Assembly (NCBI GenBank): GCA_037975125.1
Contig: CM075860.1
Span: 45,295,673-45,359,672, forward strand
Origin: Latrodectus hesperus
Lineage: Eukaryota > Arthropoda > Arachnida > Araneae > Theridiidae
Reading direction: 5' to 3'
Length of the DNA stretch: 64,000 nt
Every line of letters starts with the position of its first letter. Within the stretch, counting starts at the first letter, position 1. Shown here one piece after another: positions 39,795 to 52,969 of the stretch. Position numbers and translations under genes: made by a program. Below the pieces are notes generated by a model. It was not told the origin of the DNA, made no database searches, and saw only the letters and a program-made list of their open reading frames with translations.

Positions 39795-42700
39795 CTAAAA
39801 TGAAAGACAAATAATGGTATGAAATATTTAATAAAGAAACACAAAAATCAATGAATACATACAGATGCACCAAAGCATAAATAATGAATAAGTTTTAACA
39901 CAAAAGCTACATTTTCATAAAATTTAAATCTCATGTTAAAGTGATTAAATAATTTGCCAAAATATCTATAAAAATATGAAATGATAAATACACCGATGGC
40001 AATTAAATTTTCAGACAAAGAAATGTATCATTTTGCGGAAGTTGAAATCACTTAGAAGAAAGAAAATGTAATTTGTAAATAACAATTATTTTATTGCCTT
40101 TCGAATACGTAAATGACACCAAAGTTATCGGAAGCACATTATAAAGTCAGAATTGTTCAATAGATTACTGTATTAGAAGTCACTTTCTGAAGACGGAAAC
40201 TTCAGAATAGTGTTTTAAAAATAGAACAAGTAAAAATAAATGCTTACTGCTAAGATTCCAAATTGGATATAGGCAGATAGACTCTGGATAAAGACATATC
40301 AAAACTACGGATTACTGTTCTATGAAGATGCTCTTCGAAACGCGAACACAGTTTTTAAGCTCCTATATGATTAATAGGTCAGCCTCTCATAACTGAACAG
40401 TTTTATCATTGGTCATTAGTTAGAAAAAGAACTTCTCTGCATTCCTCAACTACCTTTCGTAGAATGCGAAAATAGTTTAAAGCCTTGTAGTAGATAGTCT
40501 AATAAAATAGGACTGTTGTAAAGCACTATAATAGCGACAAAATAGGAAAGATTTCTTCGTTGGTTGTAGGTTGTATTCCAATGTTGCAAAGAAGAAAATA
40601 TGGAGAAATACCTATCATCATGTATTCCAATGTTGCAAAGAAGAAAATCTGGAGAAATATCTAACATTATGTATTCCAATGTTGCAAAGAAGAAAATCTG
40701 GAGAAATAACCATCATCTATATAAATATCTAATTTATCATCCACTCTGATAGACATTTTGTATGCAATAGTGGAATTTCTGTTCTTCATCGATCAAAAAA
40801 GACTGGGACTGAACTCTTGAACATCCGTTGTAAAAAGCTCGAAAACAAAGCTATGGTGAGTCAGGTGCAAAGATACTTAGAGATGAACTAACTTACAGTA
40901 TCACGACATTAACTAATGTTTTCAACAATACATCTTACTAACTGCTGTGATTTTGATACAGATCAACGAAATGATATATACATAATTGGAGCAATAGAGT
41001 CTTTTCAGACCAATCAAAGTTCTCCATGATGTTAAGATCTATAGACTGTTCATATTCACAGTAAATGGTCGCGATCTTGCTTTCTATGATGACTGAGCTC
41101 TGGCACCTGATATGACAGCAATTGTACACAACAAGAACATCTATTTTGCAATATTTGCAATTTTAAAACGTGATCAGTACATTTCTAACATTTTCAGATC
41201 AGTGGATCCGATCTTCGAGTGTTCTTAAACGCAATCTTTAAAAAGATAATTTAAGAGCAAAAGTTGCAGGTCATATTCAAACTTTCTTCTATACTGAGGA
41301 TATTCGATGGTTGTCCTTATCTGAATAGTTTTCAGACATTTGTTGAATTAAAAACATTTGCCTATGATACACCATGTGTCTAGCTCACTGCAAATCATTA
41401 CTCTTTTCCAATTAGATGCAATTTGGAATGAAGCTGCTAGAAATGAGCCTACACACTGTTTGATCTTATGCCTAACCGGCGAAAGTCATTTTAATTGCAA
41501 AGGTCATCAGATGTTTTTCATATGAGAGCAAATCCTCAAAATATTTAAATATTTTGTTTTTTTACCAATTTGTTTACAAATTACTAATAACATTCTTCAT
41601 TTGTAGCATCATAGTACAGCAATTTCAATAGTCAAAGCGTATTAAATGCTTATTATTCTCATCCATGATTTTTTCTTCAATTAATAAAGCTGTTTCTAAT
41701 GGCTTTCGTGTTAAATAGAAGATAATTCATTAAAGAAAGATATAATCAACTCTTATGGAAATACTAATTATTAATAAAAAAATAAACAAAAGGTACCAAT
41801 CAATATATTTTATATATTGTATAATGATATGCCTTTCTTCCGTTCAAGAAATAATGTGTTTTATTTAAAGCATTCAATAACTTGAGAGGTGTTCTCTCTT
41901 TTTTTCTATGACTGTATTTTACATATAATGCATGCAAAGAAACAAACCCTATTGAAAAATGAAGATGATTAAAGTTTCTCTCACTAAAATATGTAATGTA
42001 ATATTTTAAATACTATTTAAATTTCAAAATCCATATCATTAACTTATGAAGGACATTTTGCAAACAAAAATTTTAAATATTTCAGTTTTGTAAAAGTTAC
42101 AGCTAAAAAAAGTTTCATTGAAAAATTTATATAAAACATTATTTTCTACAAGATTCACAATCTGAAATTCTTATTAAGTTCATTATAGGGCCATATCAAT
42201 TTTATACATTTAGTTGTTTTTGTTAACAAGTATATTTTCCTTAAAAACACTTTTTGAATTTTTCTGCTTTCCAATTATTAAATGAAATAAATTAAATTTA
42301 ATGATAAAATTTAGAATTCTCTCTTTGCCTTTAAGAAACCACGTTTGCTTCCTCTGACCTATTTACTTGGGACTCCATTATCTAAATACAGTATCGTCTT
42401 TATTGTTATTTTCCTTGCCCTTTACTCTCTTCCTCAATCAATAAAAATACCAAATACTTTAAGAACAATAGAATAATTTGTTAATACTTACATAGATATT
42501 AAATTACTTAAACAAATTTATAAGGTTGGTTTGTTTGTCGCTCAACGGTCATTTTTTGCACACGAGGGCTAATTAGACCGGGACTTACGGTTTAAAGTGG
42601 ATTCCGAACCACTACAAACATCTATTCCCAAGGTGGGATTCGAACCCACGAACTGTTGAACCGAAGGCAAGAGCACTAATCATTCGGCTGCCAGCTCGGC

Positions 42701-45700
42701 CATATTTATAAAGAAGTCATATCTGCATATTGCAATTTGTAAGTCTGTTCTGTGTATTATTAACAGTATAAATACTGAAAAAGCTAAAAGAGAATAACTG
42801 AATGCCTTTAAACTGCAGTTTCAGAAAATTTGTTTTAAAATTAATTTTTTGTAATCGAATATTATTGTTTATGTTTAATAATAATAGATATTAAATTAAT
42901 AACATGTCATATTAAATAATTAATATTCAATGTGTAAGTGTGTGTGTGTGAGAAAAAAATTGAAATTTTATTTCGATTTATTAAAATACTCTTGATTTCA
43001 AAAATATTTGATGTAATAAATAAAATTGTAAATTAAATGTTTAGCGTTTACTTTTAAAACATTAATAAGACAATTTATGTTATTTTGGTGTTTATTAAGT
43101 TCAAAATCTTGACGGATCTAAATTATATATATAAATGGTGATCAGAAAAAAATACTTCAATTATTATCATTATTTAACTACTTTTTAGTGTGCACTTGAA
43201 ATAAACTAAAATTCATAAAATATCATTACATTAGAAATAATCAGTTATTAATAGACTACAACATAATCAAAAGTAAATATTTTTAAATTATGTTTCCTTT
43301 TCTATTCCGAGTAATAATAATAATCAAATATCCATAAATGCATAGAAATCCATTTTTCCAATCATAAATGTGAGAGAAATTTAAAAAAATTTACTATTTA
43401 ATTAAAAACTAAATTTTGAGAAAAAAGTTTAATTGTGCATATTAAATTGTTATAAAACTTTAAGGAAGAAAAAAATTTATTATTATTGGTGATAAAACTA
43501 TCGCCAAATTCGTTAAAAACAATAAAACACTGACGAAATTTTATTTTTATTATCGTTTACTTTTAAATTAAAGGATAATGGATGTTTAACTCTGTAAAGA
43601 CAGCTATCTTATATAAATTGCCTTTAAAAAATTTAAGTAAAATAAGTGAAAAATAAACAAGCAATTTATAAAATTGGTTATAGAAAACACAAAATTTTTT
43701 TAACTTACCATCATTTTATTGGCTAGGTGACAGTCGGATGACGACATAGGATTACTGCAATATTCCTAAACAAAAATGTATGTTAAATGTTATTAATTCA
43801 AATAAATTCGATGTAATCAATAAAATTGACTTTATTAATTTGTATAAATATTATTTGCGAGAATTATTCGCTTTGGAAAAATAAGTAAACACATTTCGCA
43901 TATAAATAAAGTAATTATAATATAAAATTTTTACGTTTTATGAAGCCCGTTTTAATAAAGACATTACTTTTTAAGTAGTTTAAAATGGTTTAAAATTTCA
44001 AATATTGTTTTAACATACATTATCAAAATTTATCTTAATATAATTATGTAATAGACAAATTTTATTTTCAATACTTGAAAATATCTGAAATAAATAAGAT
44101 AATAAATTAATATTGAAGTTAGAGGTATTATTTGTTAAACATATAAAACCACATGGTTTTCCATTTATTTAGGATATGCAAAAAATAATTTAAAAGTAAT
44201 TAAAATGCTTTTTTCAAAATTATTTTCTTACCGTGTATTTTTCCACAACAGCTCTTACTAATTCATTGAATACCTCTTCCTGCAAAATAATTCGAAATTT
44301 TTTTAAGATAATGCCTGGCACCTCCCATGATTATTTGCATTTTTATAACTTAATATTTTTGTTCCTTATCAATGATTCTATGGCAAGCTAGAAAATTTTA
44401 TTTAATTTTTTTTTGCCAATCAATCATGCAACGTAATTTATTAAACAGTCACTGGTAACAAAAAATTTAAAAATTTACATCGTTTTACCTCATTAATTTT
44501 CAAAATATATAAATTTCATTTTAGACATGAGTACTCCAAGTTAATAAGTTTTCTGATCAAATATAAATGACCTTTATCAATTCATTAATGAATAAAAAAA
44601 CATTTAGTTATTCTTCATGCGAATATTTGTTATTTTATTATTTAAATGCTAAAACCATATCAATATATTTTTATTATATTTCTATCTCTTTCTCTTAATT
44701 ATTTTTTACACAAATATAGTTTTTTAAGTTTAAAATAATTTATTCTTATTGAGAATTGTATTTGTATTCCTAATAATGTTGTTCAGATGAAATTATCATT
44801 GTAGTATTTCAAAGCAATATTTATTCGATTTCGAATCCATTACTTATTAATTTTTCAACTGAATGATGAAGAATGATTCAACACGAAATTTCCTTTTCAT
44901 TGTAATCTTTACTTATTACTATCGAAAATATTTGATAAAAGTGATGAAGATTGTAATGCAATAAAAATTGGAATACAATTTCTTTGAGATTTTTTTAATA
45001 TTATGATATTTCATTTCACAAATAAACAAATATAAATTTTGAATACAGCATTTCTTTTTAATGATTCATTAACCAGATGATTTTAAAGAAGAAGAAATTT
45101 TTATAAACATTAACGCATATGATACTAATGGAAAAAAATATTAAAATTTGGATGAAGAAAAATTATTATTTTATTAAATTAAAAATAATTTGAATGAAGG
45201 AATAATCATAAACCTTATAAATTAATAATTAAACATTTGATTTTAATGTTTTCCAAAAAACAGCTCAACTGCAGACTAAAATATAAATAATTTTATGGAA
45301 TTTCAAGGATTCGAAAGGATTAAATTTAATTATTTTTATTTCATCAAGTAAAAATGTAAAGCTTGAAAAACGTTTTTTAATAATGTTAATGTAAAAATCA
45401 GGGAACAAGTGTTAAATATTTTAAAAAATAATTATTTTTAGTCATGTATGAGAGATTGTTAATAAAAACCAATTCATTAATTTTTAATATTTATACAGAG
45501 TTAGTTACATTGTTGATAAATCTTGTAAAATAAAATCTCTATGTATGGCAATCTTAGTTAGACTTTTATAATTTACATATATACATTTAACAAGTAATGT
45601 TTTCCACATATGTAAAAATGAGTTCTAAAATGTTTATGAATTTAAACGAGAATAGAATGCTTACTTTAACAAATGTTTCAAAATTTAATTTGAGTTATTC

Positions 45701-47166
45701 CGATTAAATATTTGGCAGATTAGAGCTATTTATATTGAAGATTAATACTCAGAAAAGTTATTTGACTTACATAAAATATGCATCTATTTTATGATTTTCT
45801 TTTTTCAATTTTTAGGTTAATTTAAAAATAATATTAATAACCTTACCCTTAATGCTTCATCTAAAGGACAATATTCAGCTCTAAATTCTGTAATACTATT
45901 TCCATTGAATTGATCGAAACCAGCTTCAATCAATTTTTTTGAAAAAAATTCAATATGCTATAAAAATATAAATAATAGTATTTACAAAGAGAAAATACGA
46001 TATTTGAATATGAGTACACATGTGCATCCGATTTTCAATCAGTAAAAAAATATTCAGAAACAACTTCTAACTATTATGTCATTTATAACAGTAAATACGA
46101 ATGCAATACATACATTATGTATTTTACTCCATAGAGTAATATTTCAAAATTTAAATATGGAATAATATATAAATATAGAGTAATATTCAAAAGCAATCCT
46201 TCAAATACAATGACATTTAAGCATACATTTTTGCTCATAATGTTAAGAAACAATTAAAGTAAGTTTTGCAATAATCTCAATATTATTTTCATCTTAATCG
46301 ATTTTAGTTTTTCTACAGTAACATAATATATTTTAATTCTTGATAGTTTACCTCATTGTTTACCAGAGAAAGGCATTTTTCGTATTTGTCTTTGTAATAA
46401 GCATCTGAAATATAAAATAAATATAACAAATAAATGCTTGATCTCACAGCTTTTACAAAATATATAAAAAGGCTAGATTAGAACAGCAATGCAAATTCTT
46501 GATCCATAAATAAATATCTTATATTTTTCATCTACACCATATCATATTTAGTATAATAGTTATAAGTGTTTTTCGTTTAACATATAATTAGAATTTCAGT
46601 GAAATAAAAATTACTATGTCATATTTAAGACAAAAGAGATATTTCTTAATCGATAAATAAATAACTTTATTTAAAAGAATAGTAATATGATATTGGAAAA
46701 TACTGCTTTGAGTCTTTAATGGGTATTATTTATTATACTAAAATGTTTTATTGAAATTTAAATGTACTTCGTTAAATATTTCTTTTTTAAAAGCAAATCC
46801 AATTTACTTTTATCAGTGTTTCTGATTAAAAGAAATTATTATTAGCCGAATGAAGACAATCACACTGTTTTATCTTGATAAATGACTTCTTATAATACGT
46901 AAATATAATCTTAGAAATGTTAGCAAACAAACTGTTAACAGTATATTTCTAATACTCATTATTAGTTTTGAAATTTGAATTTAATAATTAAACTAGCGTT
47001 CATTTATATATTCACTGATATTAATATATTTTTTCTTACCAATATCTTCGTTACAGTTACCATACGTAAAACAAGGATACAGATGATCTTGTGTAACTGC
47101 TCCATTTATGAAAATCAATCCAAATATTAAACTGAAAGTAAATAAGATGTTTTTTGCAGATATCAT
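39744..47166 (-). CDS. Secreted eight-cysteine protein, six exons, family unknown
   Basis: Exons, in order of transcription, are 47166-47040, 46404-46352, 45957-45847, 44279-44232, 43765-43709 and 39794-39744. All junctions are GT/AG, phases agree throughout, and the joined frame is 148 codons ending in TGA. Residues 1 to about 22 form a signal peptide (basic start, then LFTFSLIFGLIF). The mature part is acidic, probably mostly helical, and has cysteines at about 32, 38, 53, 90, 116, 125, 134 and 148, the last residue. An even number suggests four disulfides. No membrane segment follows. I do not recognise the family; the spacing lacks the close second/third cysteine pair of insect odorant-binding proteins. 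A haemolymph, gland or carrier protein are guesses. A decayed tandem copy lies at 54929-58389. Intron 5 (3.9 kb) carries a SINE and a short tandem repeat. Confidence 0.85.
40573..40717. repeat. 49-bp tandem repeat, three copies
   Basis: GTATTCCAATGTTGCAAAGA starts units at 40573, 40622 and 40671, each followed by AGAAAAT(A/C)TGGAGAAATA. It lies in intron 5 of the secreted-protein gene. Copies differ at a few positions. Confidence 0.9.
42524..42703 (-). mobile_element. tRNA-derived SINE with target-site duplication
   Basis: On the minus strand: TGGCCGAGCTGGCAGCCG (A box of a Leu/Ser-type tRNA head), GTGGGTTCGAATCCCACC (B box), then the body shared with 20240-20403. The 8-bp repeat ATTTATAA flanks it at 42516-42523 and 42704-42711. 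It is the most complete copy of this family in the window and sits in intron 5 of the secreted-protein gene. Confidence 0.88.
43709..43765 (-). CDS. Secreted protein, exon 5
   Basis: Nineteen codons, EYCSNPMSSSDCHLANKMM, phase 0 at both ends, with two cysteines. The acceptor is TTGTTTAG and the donor GTAAGT. Confidence 0.87.
44232..44279 (-). CDS. Secreted protein, exon 4
   Basis: Sixteen codons, EEVFNELVRAVVEKYT, phase 0 at both ends; no cysteine, an amphipathic helix is likely. The acceptor is ATTTTGCAG and the donor GTAAGA. Confidence 0.87.
45847..45957 (-). CDS. Secreted protein, exon 3
   Basis: Thirty-seven codons, phase 0 at both ends, containing KKLIEAGFDQFNG and EFRAEYCPLDEALR. The acceptor is TTTTTATAG and the donor GTAAGG. 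The duplicated exon at 56917-57027 keeps an open frame of the same length. Confidence 0.9.
46352..46404 (-). CDS. Secreted protein, exon 2
   Basis: A 53-nt exon completing the codon split with exon 1 and adding AYYKDKYEKCLSLVNNE. It enters in phase 1 and leaves in phase 0. The acceptor is TATTTCAG and the donor GTAAAC. Confidence 0.87.
47040..47166 (-). CDS. Secreted protein, exon 1 (signal peptide)
   Basis: A 127-nt exon of 42 codons plus one base, from MISAKNILFTF through the hydrophobic leader to DHLYPCFTYGNCNEDI. The donor is GTAAGA. A TATA box lies 85 bp upstream of the ATG, and the start is conserved in position in the duplicate. Confidence 0.88.
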
Positions 47167-47250
47167 TTTAAGTAAAACAGATTAAATGTGTGTCGCTAAA
47201 ACTTCCTCTCTTTCCAAGTTTACAGTGTTAAGCATATCCTTTACAATATG

Positions 47251-47258
47251 CTTTTATA
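47251..47258 (-). promoter_or_regulatory. TATA box of the secreted-protein gene
   Basis: CTATAAAAGC on the minus strand, 85 bp before the start codon. A matching CTATAAAAAGC lies 82 bp before the start of the duplicated copy, with conserved flanking words such as ACATCAAATGTTTCATG. Transcription would start near 47222-47228. Confidence 0.65.
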
Positions 47259-48455
47259 GTCTTAAGACATACATCAAATGTTTCATGTTGTTGTTGTATT
47301 GAAATTATTTGAGGAAATGTATTAAGAGAGAGTAAATAAAAAAATTTTGAATGCAATCGAAATTGTATAGGTATCGCATAATGTGAAAATGAGTTTCCAT
47401 TTTTCACTATGCTATTTATTTTGAACAAAAATAATCTAACTTTTTATTTATTGTATATGCGTGTTTGGATTTTTCCGCATTTTTTTTGATAAAATAAAGA
47501 TTTTAATGTTTAATAATACAACAAAGGAAACACAAATTACGCACATGGTTTAAAACTGCTTTATGTTTAAACAAAGCTGGATTCAACAAACAATATATAA
47601 ATAATTCCGATATTTTTTCCTGTTTGACAATCGATTTATATAACAGCTCATATATTTACACATTGATATATGTATATTTATAGTTATTTTAATTGCAGTC
47701 TTATATTATTAAGAAAAATTAATTTGAAAATCTTTCTTAAAATTACAAATAACCACATCTAGAAATGTTATGTTTATCACATAATCCGGAGAACTATATG
47801 TTTACCATAAAGCTTTTATTTTCATTATTATTTATAAAATTTTAAATAATTCATTAAATTTTTAAAAGAAGCTCCATGCATTTTATTGTGACCCATAAAA
47901 TTTTATTTAATACATTTTTTAAGAAATAATTATTAATAAAATAATGAACAATTATAAAAGCATACATAAACTAAATATTAAATTCCATTCAGATTCTGCA
48001 CATACAACCTTAAAATATTTTGACATGTTTAAACAATAAAAAGAAATTTTAATACTTGCAATTAACTTATTAATTGATAACTATGGTAGGAGTTTTCATC
48101 GTAATTTGAAGTGAACTAAATTCAAATAAATACTGTAACTAATTTGAATATGAACTAAATTTAAATGAACACTACACAAATAATTTAAGAAGTCAAAACG
48201 CATTGTAACTTTTCACATTGAAGAAACAAAACTACTATCATCACACATTTTGCTTATTATCTGATATCAGCAATATTTTTATTTAAATTGCAAGCTTATG
48301 TCAATGTGTAATAATCCGAGTAAAAGAAAATTTGAAAGTTTAATTATCGCAAACATAGGTAATACTTAAAATTGTCTTTAAATCATTTCTACCTAATTTG
48401 TAGGAGGATTGACGTTATTTGCTCAATAATGGCGTTTAAGGCTTATCACAAAATG

Positions 48456-49122
48456 ACTTTAAGGAATCAATATTATTGAATAACGTAATTATTAAATAAT
48501 TGATTATTATGTAAAATGTTTAGAGTTAGGGGTAAAATATTTTCTTTATTAACTAATGATATCAAAGATAGAAATAAACAGTAAGTTATTAATTTGATAA
48601 TTACATACGTGGTTAAATTTGTTAACCTACTTTAAATTTTCTGAATTTCTTGAAATCATATAATTTGTATTTTGTAGCTGTATTTATATGAAATATTTTG
48701 TATGTGTTTTTAATATCATGAGATGGTTTAGAAAGAAATAACTGTTTTAAGCAACTATTTTAAGCAAAAAGTAACAGTTTTAGAAGAAAAAGTAACTAAT
48801 TTAAGTAACAGTGTCAAGGAAAAAGTAACAGTTATATATTATAAGCTGTTGGAGGACTAGGTACTTGGAAAATGTTAGATAATTTATTTTAACTATTGTG
48901 AATCTGTAGATAAATATCATAATACTATTCTCTATGAGTCTTCTCAAGATTATTATCTTCAGAATATTTAGACAGTGGTTACAGGTAGACATATTTAGTA
49001 ACATATTTTGTTAGTCTTATTTGAATTTTACAAAATAGTTAACGTGATAAAATTATAAAATTAAGAATCAGGAATTTAAAACAAAACAATAAAATTTTAA
49101 AAGTATTCCGTACAAATGGCTT
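48456..49122. other. Intergenic region
   Basis: AT-rich. At about 48740-48840 there are several imperfect copies of AAAAAGTAACAGTT, a degenerate tandem repeat; the open frame across it is not convincing. Confidence 0.5.
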
Positions 49123-49135
49123 AACATTTATTTCT

Positions 49136-49420
49136 TCATTCCTTCATTCATTGTCGTGTGCCAGCTAGGCTGGCAACATGGGGTGCACTGCTCCACTTTT
49201 CCAACAGAACCATATTTTGGTGTGAAGTCCGACTTCCTCAGTACACACATAGGGACCCGTTTATAGGGTAGGCAACCATTCACACCTCATTCATACAAGG
49301 AAAGGACAAAGATAGGATAGATAGAGATAGAAAAAGTACATCCATGCCCGAACCGGAACTCGAACCCAGGACCTCCATATCCGTAGTCCGGCACGCTGAC
49401 CACTAGACAAGATGGTCGGC
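49136..49420 (-). mobile_element. tRNA-derived SINE with 13-bp target-site duplication
   Basis: On the minus strand the head reads GTCTAGTGGTCAGCGTGCCG (A box) and CTGGGTTCGAGTTCCGG (B box), followed by a body of about 200 bp ending in GAATGAAGGAATGA. AACATTTATTTCT flanks it at 49123-49135 and 49421-49433. The long, perfect duplication suggests a fairly recent insertion. Confidence 0.9.
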
Positions 49421-49433
49421 AACATTTATTTCT

Positions 49434-50188
49434 AATTGCCAGAATTAAAGGGTTAACATTTTTAAGATTATAAAGGGTTTTCTATCGTTAGATGATCTTA
49501 AGCTAAAACCTATTTTACAATAAAAATATTTGAAAAAAGTATTTCAAATGTATACATTTAAGCAGAACATACCTTAATTAATTAAACTTCCTTTCTAAAT
49601 CATTTTCATAACAACAAGTAATAATAATCTATGAAATATAAAACTGAATGGGTACAAGTTAGCATTTCTCACAATGTTGATAAACAAAATACTATTCATT
49701 ACAATTTAATATTGCTTTTATATCACACATTGTACTCCTTATATGAATATAGTTTAATCTAAGTACTTTGTGATAGACTAATACATGTTTCCATTTTGAA
49801 AACCATTATCAAACAAATGTTAACAATGAGAAACTTAAAATGTTTAATAATGGATTTTTGAATCAGTATAAGCATTATTCTTCCTATAGTGACATATACT
49901 AGGTAATTAAATTTAAAATTTGCTTAAAAAATCATATTTATGAAATTATTAAATTCATGAAGCGATATAACACTCCACATTCGTACTATAGTAGAAATGC
50001 TGTACAATATTTATCTATCTATGTATATGTATATACAGTTATAATGTATTCTTCTGAAGGGAGATTTTAAAATATATTGTTTAGTATATTGAAACATATT
50101 AAAATATATTGTTTAGGAAGGGAAACGTATATTAGCTTTGAAAATTTATAAAGACTTGCAAAAATATGGGAATTGTGTTTATGTCAAA
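49434..50188. other. Intergenic region
   Basis: AT-rich DNA; nothing recognised. Confidence 0.5.
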
Positions 50189-50317
50189 GAAGAAAGTTAT
50201 TTATTTATTTTTTGTTAATACATACATATTATAAACATTCTTTTTTCCACTATTATCTGGAAAACTCAAAGAGAAATCGTTAAAAATTAAGAATTTTGTA
50301 TTCGAAAGAGGAAAGGG
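50189..50317. repeat. Dispersed repeat, copy 2
   Basis: Matches positions 1-130 with only a few differences, including the shared words CTGGAAAACTCAAAGAGAAA and GAGGAAAGGG. The sequences on either side are unrelated, so the right-hand boundary of the repeat is sharp. Confidence 0.7.
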
Positions 50318-52969
50318 TTGATTTAATTTATTGATATTTTGTGGGTTCATTATACACTCAGTGCATAATTTGTAATGGCTTAGAAGGAAATTCATAAAAG
50401 TAAATTGATTGGCTAACAAAATTTTCTCCTAAATCTACCATTTTTAAATGTATAAAGATTTTTAAATTTTACTTACGATTCCAAAAATATTATTTATTGA
50501 ACATTTTTTGTACTATGTCATCCTTAAGTGATTTTTCAAAACATCACTCTCTTGAAATCAGATGTGAATTTAATAAAATTACATATAAATACATGAGACA
50601 TATTCTACTAAGAGTTGCTTCTGATTGTCTGTGTTTTCTAAGTAATTGTTTCAGATTTAATTCTACATATGTGAGATTCTGTTAATATTCTACAGAATTT
50701 CATGAAAATTTATGTATAAACCAAACTAGATGCTAAATAAAGTTATAATCTATGCTAATTTTTTGTGGATAAATTCTATTTAATGATGAAATTAGTAACA
50801 AAATGGCTTACATGAGAAACAGGTATTTCTAAATTACGATAAAATATCATAACACATATAAATGAAAATGTACAAAATGCAATATAAGTATTACCATTTG
50901 TTATGCTTTCTTTCGTATTAAAGTTTATTCCTAATTCAAAATATTTAAAGGGATGAAATATTTTATTGCATGTGATAGAGCAGGATCAATTATTGAAAAG
51001 TTATTATTATAACAAACTTATAATTAATTTATAGATAGTCAATTTAAATCAAATAATTTGTAGTCCAAACTAAACATATGAATGAAGTTACTTATAGCAA
51101 AGAGTTTGTTTTAATCAGAATGAATTAATTAAATTTAGCTGCAATATCTAAAACAAATTTTAAACAAATGTTAGCAATAAATTATTATTCTCAAATTTGA
51201 AGTATACCAAATAAATTTACAGTAAAACTTTTGCTAATACAAATTTTATTATTTTTTTAATATTTTACATTAAGAATTTATCTAAGACTGTAAAAAAAAA
51301 TTAGAATCGTTTGCTTAAAAATATAATTCATTTCTCTATAGACTTGAAGTAAAATGCGAAAATAAATTTTTTGCCATTAATATGACATTTTTTCAATGTA
51401 AGCAAAATATCTGCCTTACAAACTACAATGAAAGAAATTCGATAATATCTTTGAATTTAAAAATGGATTAATATAACTCAAATTTCTAAATGCATCTTAT
51501 TTTATATATGATATATAATTAATCCACTAGAGAAAACATTGTTGGCTACATTTCTGTGTTTAAGTAATTTTTCTGATCACAGCATCCAAAAAGGTATCTT
51601 GTGTCTTCCCATTTATTTCGATACGGTAATTCTACTTTTGCACTTATAATAAGGAAGAAAAGAAATGTTGACGTTGTCCCAAGGGAAATAATAATGCTCT
51701 TCTACTTCATTATCCAAAGAATAATGAGTGAATGATTATAATATTAAACAAATTATTTATTCTGAAATAATCGCAATAAATTTACAGCTTTAAAACAAAA
51801 ACGCCATCCTAAATTTTTGTGATGCATTTCATTTTCCCTGTATCATATTGAAAGTGTAACTTGTTATAAGTTCTTCTCTTTTGAGATATTATTAAAATAT
51901 TTTAAGAAAGCAACATAATATAAAATAATATCAAAAATTCAAAATTTTAAAATTTTTTCTCTGTTAAATAAAATGACACTTCCTTATAATTTCGAATAAT
52001 AAGTACAAACTATAAATATTTGTATAATATTTTTTTGAATTTTTAATTACAATGACTTGCATTTTGTTGTGCATAGTTTAAAAATATATAACTCTTAAAA
52101 ATATACTGTAAAATGTTTTATATAATGTTTATCGAAACGTTTGAGACGCATTTAGTAATTAATGTAATAAGATTTTATACCACATTTGTTTTAGCTAAGC
52201 AAAATTATGTTTACTGTCCTTATATTTTATTAGCATGTTTGATTTATTATGGCTTAATTTCTAAATTTACAGTTTATATTTCGGTTTAATGATTAATAAT
52301 TATTTTCACACATATGAACTATATATATAATAAGTATGCAAAAAAAAAAAACGAGAAATTGCTATAAATGTATTCTTTAATTCTTAAAGCAAGATTTTTA
52401 ATTCTTATGCTGCATATAAAATTATTTGAACTCTTTCAAAACTAAAGAGAATAAACTCGATTTCACAGATTATTAAATGAATGAAATGCTATTTTATAGA
52501 AAAATGCTCAAATACATGTTTCTAATTGAGGAAGGAAAGTCAAATGTTATAATGTACACATAAGAAACTAATCAAAATAATATTCTTCAATTTTTTAATT
52601 AAAAAAATTAATTTAAAAATATTTTTAACTTTTTTTTCTGTGGAATGGTTTAGAATACATTAGTTGATTTATTAGAAAATAAAAAAACCCAAATCAATCA
52701 CTATTACAAAAAACTACACTTCAGATTCTTACAGACATTTTGCCAAAATATTGTATCGTCTCTTTTAATACAGTAGTTTACCTGTCAATAAACAAATATT
52801 GTTTTTGTTACAAAGAACTCGAAGATTAAAATATCATATTTTGGAATTTCTGTTTAGTTATTGTTAGAACTTACATAGGAAAAATATTTATTACCCTGCT
52901 TATAGTGAAAAGTTACATTTTCCCTTCTTCAACAACTGTTTAATTTATATGTGAATTTGAAATAGAAAT
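50318..52969. other. Intergenic region
   Basis: AT-rich DNA of 2.6 kb without a supported gene. I looked here for a duplicate of exon 6 of the secreted-protein gene and did not find one. Confidence 0.5.

Larger units (their letters stand above)
42260..48455. repeat. Tandem duplication, intact unit
   Basis: About 6 kb that align in the same order and orientation with about 53690-59605, through exons, introns and 5' flank. Homology fades near 42260 on the left and just after AATAATGGCGTT at about 48430 on the right. Exon 6 lies outside the shared block. Confidence 0.8.

Noticed and set aside
39744..47166. Insect-type odorant-binding protein as the identity of the secreted gene
   Set aside because: Size and helical, disulfide-rich character fit, but the close second/third cysteine pair of that family is missing.
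42524..49420. Possible functional tRNA genes at good B boxes
   Set aside because: The sequences do not close a cloverleaf with an acceptor stem and continue into SINE bodies flanked by direct repeats.
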